A stretch of 64,000 nt of DNA from positions 1 through 64,000 of the forward strand of contig NZ_CXPG01000027.1 of the NCBI RefSeq assembly GCF_001403735.1, in the 5' to 3' direction. Both the position numbers and the translations under genes were made by a program. The stretch is from Jannaschia rubra. GTDB taxonomy: Bacteria > Pseudomonadota > Alphaproteobacteria > Rhodobacterales > Rhodobacteraceae. The notes under the pieces were generated by a model that saw only the letters and a program-made list of their open reading frames with translations, had not been told where the DNA came from and ran no database searches. Below, in pieces: positions 10,080-17,083 of the stretch; the first letter of the stretch is position 1, and every line of letters starts with the position of its first letter.

Positions 10080-11279
10080 CTAAGCGCTCGCGGCTTGGGC
10101 CAATGCATGGGGAGCGACCAATTCGGGAAGGTATTGTGCGATCACGGCTCGCGTTTGCTGCTCGCCCCGGCGAATAAGGCGATCGATCCATGGCTTAGGC
10201 ATCGCCGAGAAATCCGTTGGATAATCCTGCACGTCACCCCGCGGCACGAGATTTGGCGGGGGATGGGCTAGCTCGGCATCATTCTGGTCGAGGAACGGCA
10301 TAGCGAACCCGTGGATCGCGCCTGCGTCTCGCAGATCGTAGAGTCGTTTCACGGATGCGTTCTCGGCCCGGCGCGCGGTGCAATCGTAGGATGCCCTCAT
10401 CCGCCCGTACGGTCCGAACCCCGGATCCTCTCGGGTGAGGCCGTAGCCTGCGCGGCAAGCGATAATCGTGTCGATCTCAGGGAAGGGAAGACTGATTTTT
10501 GGGTCTCGATCTGGCCAAAGAGGCCCCAACCCAAGGTTGTCGTAGACGCCGCCATCCGTCAGCACGACCCGCTCTGAAGTGATCAACCCGCGGTGTTCGA
10601 ACCGCGTATGGAGGTCCAAGGGCGAGAGCGACAATGGGTAGGCAGCCGACGCCGCTACGGCATAGCCGAGTGGGGAATCATTCTTCGCAAGGCGCCCGAA
10701 CCGGTATGAACCGCTATGCACTTTAGAGAAACGAAACGCGGACCTCGTCCGAAGTTCTGTTGCGTTTACGATGAGCAGCGGTCGCTCGGCGGGGAGGTCC
10801 GATACGCGCAAGCCGTCGAACAGGTCATCTTCGAAGACCCTCTGCAACAGCGTCGTCGCACTGATAGATTTTGGCAAAGGTTCCCGCTTGCACGCTAAGC
10901 GTGCAACCGACGGATCGGCAAACGCACGGTCTACGGCCCCAAACATACCGTCGGTGATCAGACGGACGATCCGCCGGGCCGCGCGGCTCGTCCCGCTGCC
11001 AAGAAGACGCCAGCCCAATTGGGTTGATATGGCCTTGCCAAGCGCCGGTCGGACGAAGCCACGCGCAAGGTGATGCCTCACACGGTTCTCGAACACCTCA
11101 AATGGTTCGACGCGGGCGGCGTATAGGGCGCCAATGACGCTGCCGCCGGACACCGTGGAGATCACTTTCACCCTGCCCAGGGTTCCCATCTCCTCCAAAG
11201 CGCGCAGGCAGCCTAGGTGAAACGCCATCGCACGCGCGCCGCCGCCTGACAAACTGAGACCGATCCTCGGGGCGCCCAT
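10080..11279 (-). CDS. Patatin-like phospholipase, candidate effector of the E2-E1-JAB operon
   Basis: A 399-residue patatin-fold lipid hydrolase. The glycine-rich oxyanion loop G-G-G-A-R is at residues 12-16, the nucleophile Ser44 lies in T-V-S-G-G-S, and the dyad Asp242 lies in T-D-G-G-V-Y-D-N. These enzymes cleave phospholipid acyl chains; the CBASS effector CapV belongs to the same superfamily and kills infected cells by membrane damage. Its ATG overlaps the stop codon of the E2-E1-JAB gene (TGATG), so the two are translationally coupled, which suggests it is the effector of that operon. It is the last gene. A GTG 3 nt upstream is an alternative start. Confidence 0.85.
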   Translation of the reverse strand: MGAPRIGLSLSGGGARAMAFHLGCLRALEEMGTLGRVKVISTVSGGSVIGALYAARVEPFEVFENRVRHHLARGFVRPALGKAISTQLGWRLLGSGTSRAARRIVRLITDGMFGAVDRAFADPSVARLACKREPLPKSISATTLLQRVFEDDLFDGLRVSDLPAERPLLIVNATELRTRSAFRFSKVHSGSYRFGRLAKNDSPLGYAVAASAAYPLSLSPLDLHTRFEHRGLITSERVVLTDGGVYDNLGLGPLWPDRDPKISLPFPEIDTIIACRAGYGLTREDPGFGPYGRMRASYDCTARRAENASVKRLYDLRDAGAIHGFAMPFLDQNDAELAHPPPNLVPRGDVQDYPTDFSAMPKPWIDRLIRRGEQQTRAVIAQYLPELVAPHALAQAASA

Positions 11280-13570
11280 CACGCGGCTTCCCCATGGCAG
11301 GCCTCTGGTTCTAAGGGAATCGATGCTCTGTGTGGCCCGAAGGCTACCGTGACGGCGTCCTCACCGACGATCGCCATAAGACCAGGCAACGCTTCCATGC
11401 CGAGCGTGGCGGAAAGCCAATCGAGCTGCTCCAAATCCACTGGGCTCGGCCGCGTGTCGATCCCATCGGGGTGGCTGTGCCATTCGCCAAGATAGCGGAC
11501 CTGTCCCATCGTCCTGTCGCGGATCCGGTCCAGATGGGCGCCGACCCCGGCTGTGCCCCGGACGAACCCGTTAGGGCTTTGCTCACTGTCGATGGGCGCC
11601 GGGGCGGCATGGAGGATGTGCAGCCGTCTGGCGGGGATGTCGACCGTGCCGGTCAGTACGCCACCGGTCTCCTCGGGGAGGGCCCGATCGCGCATCGCCG
11701 TCAGTGAAGTCCGGACGCCCGCGTCCAGCGATACCGTCCAGCCTCCAATATTGACCGTGTCAGGCGTGGACGCGTCTCTCTCATGGCAGCCGATGGCCCC
11801 GTTGGACGTCATGAACCATACGCGGATACTCCCACTGGAGCGTTCGACGGCCCGCACGATCCCGGTCGCGGCGAGACCACTCAGAACCATCACGTGCGAC
11901 TGAGGAATTGCGCTGGTGATAGCCCCGCAACTTCCCGAATAGGCGATCCGCTCGGGCTCTATCGAGTAATGATCTTCCATTGCTGGAACAACTGCCGCGT
12001 CTTGGAGGAACTGTGCCTCCAAGTCGCGCAACGTAACGTCTCTATTCTCAGTCTCGGCGAGGACTACAACGGCTGTCCCAACGGGGTTAAAGAAGGCCGA
12101 TACTCGCCGTGCGGAGCTTGGGTGGTCGTTCAAGAAGCGCGCAGCCGCCAGCGACGCCGTCGCGTCGATGACAAGATCAGCCCCGTGGAGCGCTGCGTCG
12201 ATCGCATCGCGGCCCATATCAGCGGTGCTCACATCGTGTGGAATTGTCGTCGCTACGTCGTGCTCATCAAGGATGTCGGTCAAATACGTCGCCAAGACAT
12301 CGGCTTTGCGATGGAAGGTGGCCCCATGCCCGGCAACGTGGCGGGCCGCGTTGTGGGGTAGGAACACGTCGGGATCGATGATCGTCCAGCGGTACCGACC
12401 TTCACGCGCGAGGCAGGTTGCCAGATGCGATCCGATGGCACCCGCACCGATGAGTACGGCGCGCCGCGCATCGTTGGTATCTGTGCCAGCGTACCGCGCC
12501 GCCGCAATCCGGTCCATCGTCACATGTACGTCACAGGGGAGAAGCGCCGTCTCCGAGAGCATGGATGCGTCCCCTGGGGTGGCCCCGATGGCACGCGCCA
12601 CGTTCAGCCGCTCCGGCTCGTTAACATCCGAATCGCAGGGGTGGGCCACGCCCAGATTAATGGCGACCTGACCGAGGGAATGGGACGCGAGGAACGCAAT
12701 GGTTTGGGTGTTTGCGGACGCTCCGCTGGTGACAGGCATTTGAAGCACGACGAGCAGTCGACCGTCGTCGAGTGCTTTGCGGAACGGGGGTGGCGTATCG
12801 AGAGCACCGATAAACGCGACCGCTAGAAGTGCCGGAAGGTCTATGCCGCGATCTGCAAGGTAGCTGGCCAGTTCTGCGAGCGTGCAAGGAGCGAAGCGCA
12901 TGCGCGTCATCGCCTCCGGCGGTACTGATACAACCAATGGGCTGTAAGCCGCACCCATCACCCCACCTTCAGGAATGTCCTCCACGCCCATGATTTCAAG
13001 ATCGCTGCCATCACCCTTCCTGACAGCAATCAGGGGTTCGGAGGCGGACTGGTCGAGGAGCCTTCGTGGCACGAGGGCTCGCACGCCGCTGGTGATCAGG
13101 TTCGGATCGACCGGTTGCGCCGCATCGTGCAGTTCCCCCGCCGCCGCACGGCGAAACCAGTTCAAGACGCGGCCCAGGAGTTCGGGCGGGCCCCATGTCA
13201 GGCGCGCTTCGTTCCAAGGACGTTCATCAATGCAGATTGCCGGAGGGCGGTCGGGCAGTGAGAGGTGTTGATGTCCGGTGACAGGGAAGTCCGCCCGGAG
13301 CGAACGCACCATCGGCATGCCTGCCGCGTCGTGGGAAAACTCGACGCCGATCCGTTCCACCGCCTTGATCCCGACCGCGCTGTCCTGCGGGCGGCCAGTG
13401 TGCAGGTCGAGGACGACGAGCGAGGAGCGCTCGCCATCCCGCATGTCGCGCACGATACCGACCGCGCCGCCGTATCGCTCCATATAGCGCACAAAGGTCT
13501 GCGCCTCCGCGGCCCGGAGAGCTTCGACGGCCACTTTAGTCCCGAATCTGTCGAGCCAAGCGTCAATCAC
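11279..13570 (-). CDS. E2-E1-JAB triple-fusion protein (bacterial ubiquitin-like conjugation)
   Basis: A 763-residue fusion. Residues 1 to about 160 look like a prokaryotic E2 domain, with candidate catalytic Cys113 in P-P-A-I-C and the W-P-type helix after it. Residues of about 365-600 are a ThiF/E1 adenylation domain (G-A-G-A-I-G-S at 375-381, acidic I-I-D-P-D at 397-401) with a possible thioester Cys548. Residues 625-763 are a JAB/JAMM metallopeptidase with E635, H698-x-H700, S709 and D712. The section 170-350 is unassigned. Such fusions would attach a small modifier or partner protein to a target and remove it again. Starts with GTG 3 nt after the upstream stop. CBASS Cap2/Cap3 split the same activities over two proteins; here no CD-NTase is present. 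Confidence 0.85.
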   Translation of the reverse strand: MIDAWLDRFGTKVAVEALRAAEAQTFVRYMERYGGAVGIVRDMRDGERSSLVVLDLHTGRPQDSAVGIKAVERIGVEFSHDAAGMPMVRSLRADFPVTGHQHLSLPDRPPAICIDERPWNEARLTWGPPELLGRVLNWFRRAAAGELHDAAQPVDPNLITSGVRALVPRRLLDQSASEPLIAVRKGDGSDLEIMGVEDIPEGGVMGAAYSPLVVSVPPEAMTRMRFAPCTLAELASYLADRGIDLPALLAVAFIGALDTPPPFRKALDDGRLLVVLQMPVTSGASANTQTIAFLASHSLGQVAINLGVAHPCDSDVNEPERLNVARAIGATPGDASMLSETALLPCDVHVTMDRIAAARYAGTDTNDARRAVLIGAGAIGSHLATCLAREGRYRWTIIDPDVFLPHNAARHVAGHGATFHRKADVLATYLTDILDEHDVATTIPHDVSTADMGRDAIDAALHGADLVIDATASLAAARFLNDHPSSARRVSAFFNPVGTAVVVLAETENRDVTLRDLEAQFLQDAAVVPAMEDHYSIEPERIAYSGSCGAITSAIPQSHVMVLSGLAATGIVRAVERSSGSIRVWFMTSNGAIGCHERDASTPDTVNIGGWTVSLDAGVRTSLTAMRDRALPEETGGVLTGTVDIPARRLHILHAAPAPIDSEQSPNGFVRGTAGVGAHLDRIRDRTMGQVRYLGEWHSHPDGIDTRPSPVDLEQLDWLSATLGMEALPGLMAIVGEDAVTVAFGPHRASIPLEPEACHGEAA

Positions 13571-13573
13571 CGC

Positions 13574-14704
13574 TCAGCCCGCCCGCGGATTCGACCGCGC
13601 GGTCTGGGCGGCGGCGTTAGGGGCCGCGAGCACTGCCGCGATGCCGGCGGCGGTAGCCTTGTAGCCGAAGGGTTTGGGTTGGGCGGTGCTGGGCTGTTCC
13701 ATGGTGACGCGGAACGCAGCGTCCCGCCCGAGGCGGCGGTGATAGTTCGCCGCCTGGCGGTGCGGCGGCTGCTTGTCCCGATCCGCTGCCGTGCCTGCCT
13801 TTGGGATGGACCAGGACGTCGACACGATCACGGCGTTGTCCGCTCGGTAATCCTCGAACAGGCGTTTGGTTTCGGGAATCGGCACGGTTGCCGCATCGCC
13901 CGTGCCGCGCTCAGGGCCGATCGACAGATAGCTACAATGGTGCGGGAGCTTAATTAGATCCCACTCGAGGCGGTGCGCGTTTCCGTAATACTCCGACGTT
14001 CTAACGATATCCGCGAGCGCTTCGTGGGTGACGTCGGAAGCAAGCAGGACGCGTGAGTCCCGCGTTCCTTCCCGGAGTACGGCCTGCAGCACAATGCTGT
14101 TCTCGTTGCGGTCGATGTAGGTGCCGTCTTCCTGCTTAGAGGCGAACGGGCTATGGATGAAAAACTCGCAACGCTCGGGTCCGGCCAGTTCGAAGCCCGG
14201 CACGCAGGTACCTGCGTCGACGAAGAGATGAGCCACAGCATCGAAGTTGATTGCCCGGGCCATGAGATGGGGGCGTAGACGTTCAGGCCGAGAAAAGACC
14301 CGAACGCCGTGTCCTTGGCGAAGACGGTGCATGGCCTCCCGCTGCACGAGCGCCGCGTCGCCCGTCAGGTTGGTCTCAAGGATCGCGGCTGCTGGAACCC
14401 AGAGTTCTCCAATGCTGACGCGGCTCTCACCCGGGAAAGTCGTCCGGTGGTCCAGCCTGAACGTGTCGCCGATCCCGTGACAGTGGTCATCATCTAGATG
14501 GGTGACGCAGAGCACAGCAACGCTGTCTTGCCCGGCGCGGCGGAGTGCGGACTTCAGTTCAGCATCGAGATCACAGCGCTGGTCGTCTTCGTCCTCCGAA
14601 TTCCGGACGTCGGCAAAGTCGAACACCACGAGACGGTGATCCGCTAGGTCAAAGATAGTACAGTCGGCGTTGCCGAGCGGGTGGAAAGTAATGGTGGCAG
14701 TCAT
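13574..14704 (-). CDS. Metallo-beta-lactamase-fold hydrolase (ComEC-like), first gene of the operon
   Basis: A 376-residue metallo-beta-lactamase-fold protein. The metal site H69-L-D71-D-D73-H74 is the ComEC-type HxDxDH variant; a later S-D-V and a K-L-P-H-H-C segment supply the remaining ligands. Such proteins hydrolyse phosphodiesters or nucleotides. After the fold the chain ends in an Ala-rich flexible tail finishing in Arg-Ala-Gly, which could be a substrate for the E1/E2 encoded next. A TTG 24 nt upstream is an alternative start, but the ATG has GGGG at ribosome-site distance. MBL proteins next to E1/E2/JAB genes are a known association in comparative genomics; the molecular role here is unknown. 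Confidence 0.8.
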   Translation of the reverse strand: MTATITFHPLGNADCTIFDLADHRLVVFDFADVRNSEDEDDQRCDLDAELKSALRRAGQDSVAVLCVTHLDDDHCHGIGDTFRLDHRTTFPGESRVSIGELWVPAAAILETNLTGDAALVQREAMHRLRQGHGVRVFSRPERLRPHLMARAINFDAVAHLFVDAGTCVPGFELAGPERCEFFIHSPFASKQEDGTYIDRNENSIVLQAVLREGTRDSRVLLASDVTHEALADIVRTSEYYGNAHRLEWDLIKLPHHCSYLSIGPERGTGDAATVPIPETKRLFEDYRADNAVIVSTSWSIPKAGTAADRDKQPPHRQAANYHRRLGRDAAFRVTMEQPSTAQPKPFGYKATAAGIAAVLAAPNAAAQTARSNPRAG

Positions 14705-14888
14705 GGAGCCCCCGAGGCTTGAGGTCAACGTTGGTTGGAAGCTAGGGGTTTCCGAGTCGCCCTGTCAACATGACAAACGGTTCTTTATGACACTGCTGAT
14801 GACAACGCGCGGCGCCTTTCCGCGATGGCCAGTCCTTGCAACGTTTGGGACGTTGACATGAACTACCTATTGACAGAACAGTCTCGTC
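14705..14888. promoter_or_regulatory. Divergent control region of the MBL operon and the XRE/ImmA pair
   Basis: 184 bp between divergent genes. For the leftward operon there is a good promoter on the - strand: TTGACA at 14768-14763, a 17-bp spacer, then AGCTAG-like -10 at 14745-14740 (CTAGCT). The perfect inverted repeat TGTCA-ACA-TGACA (14763-14775) covers this -35 box. A second inverted repeat CAACGT-TTGGG-ACGTTG (14839-14855) and a palindrome CAACGTTG (14726-14733) lie on either side. These are good operator candidates for the adjacent XRE protein. Confidence 0.6.
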
Positions 14889-15254
14889 ATGGACCCCAAC
14901 GCGTTCTACGCTCAGATCGGCAGTAAAATCAGCGCGGCACGACGCAGCGCAGGGCTTACGCAAACTGCAGTCGCGGAAGCAGTCGGCGTCTCACGCGCGT
15001 CGTTGGCGAACATCGAAGCCGGTCGTCAACAGGTGTTCGTCCACCATCTAGTAAAGATCGCGCGTGCGCTCGAAATCGGCGACCTCTCCAGTCTACTTCT
15101 TCATGACCCAAGTGAGCAGGACAGCGATATGGGCGATAAAGACGTTCGATTCTCCGGTGCTGACCTGTCATTCGAGGAAAGGGAAGACGTCCTTGCTTTG
15201 CTGGGTAAAGCCACATCGAAGAATGATCACGACGACGCGTCATCTCTAAGATGA
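14889..15254 (+). CDS. XRE-family repressor (CapH-like position)
   Basis: A 121-residue protein with an N-terminal lambda-repressor-type helix-turn-helix (about residues 10-65; T-Q-T-A-V-A-E-A-V-G-V-S-R turn) and an acidic C-terminal tail. It overlaps the following peptidase gene by ATGA. It is divergent from the MBL operon and adjacent to inverted repeats, so it probably represses that operon and itself. In CBASS the CapH repressor is cut by a co-encoded CapP peptidase upon DNA damage; the same arrangement is seen here, although equivalence is inferred. Confidence 0.85.
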   Translation: MDPNAFYAQIGSKISAARRSAGLTQTAVAEAVGVSRASLANIEAGRQQVFVHHLVKIARALEIGDLSSLLLHDPSEQDSDMGDKDVRFSGADLSFEEREDVLALLGKATSKNDHDDASSLR

Positions 15255-15778
15255 CGTATATTCCACCCAATAAGATCGAAGGCAAGGCCACTGCCCTTCT
15301 GGATAAAGTTGGCATTAAGGCGCCCGCCATTTCGGTAGATCGGATCGCAAAGGCGCTTGATGCAACGATCGAGTATTCCAAGTTGGAGAACGCGCTTTCC
15401 GGTCTCGTGTTCCTCGGCAGTGATCGCCCGATCATTGGGATAAACAGTCGGCATCATAAGAACAGGCAACGATTCTCGATCGCGCATGAGATCGGACATA
15501 TCGTGCTGCATGCCGCCCAGATCGGTAAGGACGTCCATGTGGACCGTGGCTTTACGGTTATGAGGCGGGATACGCGGTCGGCACAAGGCATCGACGTTTT
15601 AGAGATACAGGCGAACCGGTTCGCGGCAGCGCTCCTTATGCCTAGGGCTTTTCTTGAACAGTCTCTACAAGATGACGGCATAGATATTGATGATGAAGAG
15701 GCCGTCGCAGACCTCGCAAAAACATATGCCGTTAGTCGATCGGCGATGCAGATACGGCTCGCCAGTCTCTTTACTTAA
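15251..15778 (+). CDS. ImmA/IrrE-family metallopeptidase (CapP-like position)
   Basis: A 175-residue zinc peptidase with the signature H79-E80-I-G-H83 and a downstream E-I-Q-A-N-R-F-A-A-A-L-L-M-P block containing the third ligand Glu, typical of IrrE/ImmA proteins. These cleave partner XRE repressors in response to DNA damage or single-stranded DNA. The start codon overlaps the XRE stop (ATGA), so the two form one operon. It probably relieves repression of the divergent MBL/E2-E1-JAB/patatin operon. Confidence 0.88.
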   Translation: MTYIPPNKIEGKATALLDKVGIKAPAISVDRIAKALDATIEYSKLENALSGLVFLGSDRPIIGINSRHHKNRQRFSIAHEIGHIVLHAAQIGKDVHVDRGFTVMRRDTRSAQGIDVLEIQANRFAAALLMPRAFLEQSLQDDGIDIDDEEAVADLAKTYAVSRSAMQIRLASLFT

Positions 15779-15816
15779 AACCTAGAAAAAGAACGCCTTG
15801 TGGCAAAATTGAATTA

Positions 15817-15948
15817 GTGCCTTCGTATGAGCAAGTAGCGGACGTCATTAACTTTGAGCCTCCGTTTCGGCCAGAGGAACGCCGCCGCAGTGCATTCGCA
15901 GCGAACGATCGCTTTCCCGGCTATGTAAATGGTCCTTATCGGCATTAG
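15817..15948 (+). CDS. Possible 43-residue protein or gene remnant
   Basis: A GTG-started frame encoding 43 residues with a plausible amino-acid mix (acidic start, then P-P-F-R-P-E-E-R). No ribosome site is visible. It is bracketed by an 11-bp direct repeat ATTAGTGCCTT (15813-15823 and 15949-15959), the second copy overlapping the end of the PIN gene. It may be a fragment left by a deletion rather than an active gene. Confidence 0.25.
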   Translation: MPSYEQVADVINFEPPFRPEERRRSAFAANDRFPGYVNGPYRH

Positions 15949-16517
15949 ATTAGTGCCTTGAACCGGGCTAAGGCGGCCGCTGCGTGAACCAAGCCCTGCC
16001 CTTCCATCTTGCGTATGAGCCCGTCCGCATCGAGCTGGGGATGCCGTAGGCGCTCACGCATCCGGCGTATGGCCCCGACCCCTTCCGCGCTGTCGAGGTC
16101 AAGACAGTCGGCGATGAATCCATCAGCCGTGACGGCCTCGATCTCCCAGGCTTCGAGGGCGGCGGTTGGAAAGTCCTTCACGTTGTCGGTGACGATCACG
16201 TCCGCCTTGGCGCCGATCGCAGCGGCAAGGACATGCACGTCGCCCGGGTCCGGCAGGGCGAGATGCTCTTCGATGGCACGGTCGTGGAGGACCATCGCCT
16301 CTGGGAAGGCGGCGACCATCACGGCACGTTGCCGCGCCGTGTCGGCCTTCCCTTCGGTGATCTTCGCAATGGTCCGCTCAGTCTCATCGAGGATCGCGTC
16401 GCTCCAGCGCAGCCGGAAGAGCCCTGCCTCGGCGAGGCTCAGGATCAGGTTGCGCCGCAGCGCCCCGCCTAGGACGCAGGCGTCGAGCAGCGCCGTGAAC
16501 CGATCCCCTCGCCGCAT
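15945..16517 (-). CDS. PIN-domain ribonuclease toxin
   Basis: A 190-residue PIN-fold protein. The N-terminal L-L-D-A-C-V-L motif gives the first metal-binding Asp; D-E-T-E in the second helix and T-D-N near residue 112 complete the acidic site expected of VapC-like RNA-cleaving toxins. The start codon overlaps the antitoxin stop (TGATG). It is longer than typical VapC (about 130 residues), as in the PIN_3-type subgroup. Forms a type II toxin-antitoxin pair with the upstream gene. Confidence 0.8.
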   Translation of the reverse strand: MRRGDRFTALLDACVLGGALRRNLILSLAEAGLFRLRWSDAILDETERTIAKITEGKADTARQRAVMVAAFPEAMVLHDRAIEEHLALPDPGDVHVLAAAIGAKADVIVTDNVKDFPTAALEAWEIEAVTADGFIADCLDLDSAEGVGAIRRMRERLRHPQLDADGLIRKMEGQGLVHAAAALARFKALI

Positions 16518-16975
16518 CAGATGAGGTCGGCGTCCAAACGCGCGAGTTCATCGAGCGCCTTGCTTCGTTCGGCGTCCCGCCGTGCGCGGTAGGCGAAGAG
16601 GTCCTCAGCCCGGACGCGCCGGTGACGCCCCACCTTGTGATGAGGGATCTGGCCTTCCTCCAGCAGCTTGATGAGGAAGGGCCGCGAGACGTTCAGATGG
16701 TCGGCTGCCTGCTTCGTCGTGAGCTCCGCCTCCAGCGGCACAAGGGTGAAGCCCCGGCCATCCGCGACGAGCCGCAGGAGTTCGAGCAGCGAGGCGGACA
16801 GCGCTGGCGCAAGCGTGATCGGCGTTCGCTGGCCCTTCGCATCGGCGAGTTCGAGTTCGACCTGTCCATCCTCCTTCGCTTGCGAGGCGAGGATGGTCAG
16901 CAGTTGCTCGGCGCCCCGCACCTCGATCTGGTCGGGGAGCCGGCCATCGAAACTTTCCTGGCGCAGTGCGGGCAT
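16517..16975 (-). CDS. Excisionase-type HTH antitoxin of the PIN toxin
   Basis: A 152-residue protein. Its second half is an excisionase/MerR-like helix-turn-helix (L-T-T-K-Q-A-A-D-H-L-N-V-S-R-P-F) followed by the K-V-G-R-H-R-R-V wing typical of DNA-binding antitoxins. I set the start at 16975 because AGGAGG lies 8 nt upstream; ATGs further upstream lack such a site. It probably represses its own promoter and neutralises the PIN toxin encoded next. Confidence 0.8.
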   Translation of the reverse strand: MPALRQESFDGRLPDQIEVRGAEQLLTILASQAKEDGQVELELADAKGQRTPITLAPALSASLLELLRLVADGRGFTLVPLEAELTTKQAADHLNVSRPFLIKLLEEGQIPHHKVGRHRRVRAEDLFAYRARRDAERSKALDELARLDADLI

Positions 16976-17023
16976 GATGGAAGCCTCCTCTTGGTGATGG
17001 ATCACGACATAGGTTTCCATCGC

Positions 17024-17052
17024 CATAAACGCAATAAGTTAAATAAGTGCAA
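17024..17052 (-). promoter_or_regulatory. Promoter/operator of the PIN toxin-antitoxin pair
   Basis: On the - strand TTGCAC (17052-17047), a 17-bp spacer and TTTATG (17029-17024) form a sigma-70-like promoter. On the + strand two AATAAGT direct repeats (17033-17039, 17042-17048) lie in it, a likely binding site for the antitoxin. Confidence 0.5.
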
Positions 17053-17083
17053 CGAACGCGGGGTGCGCTCGCTGCCTCCCCGA

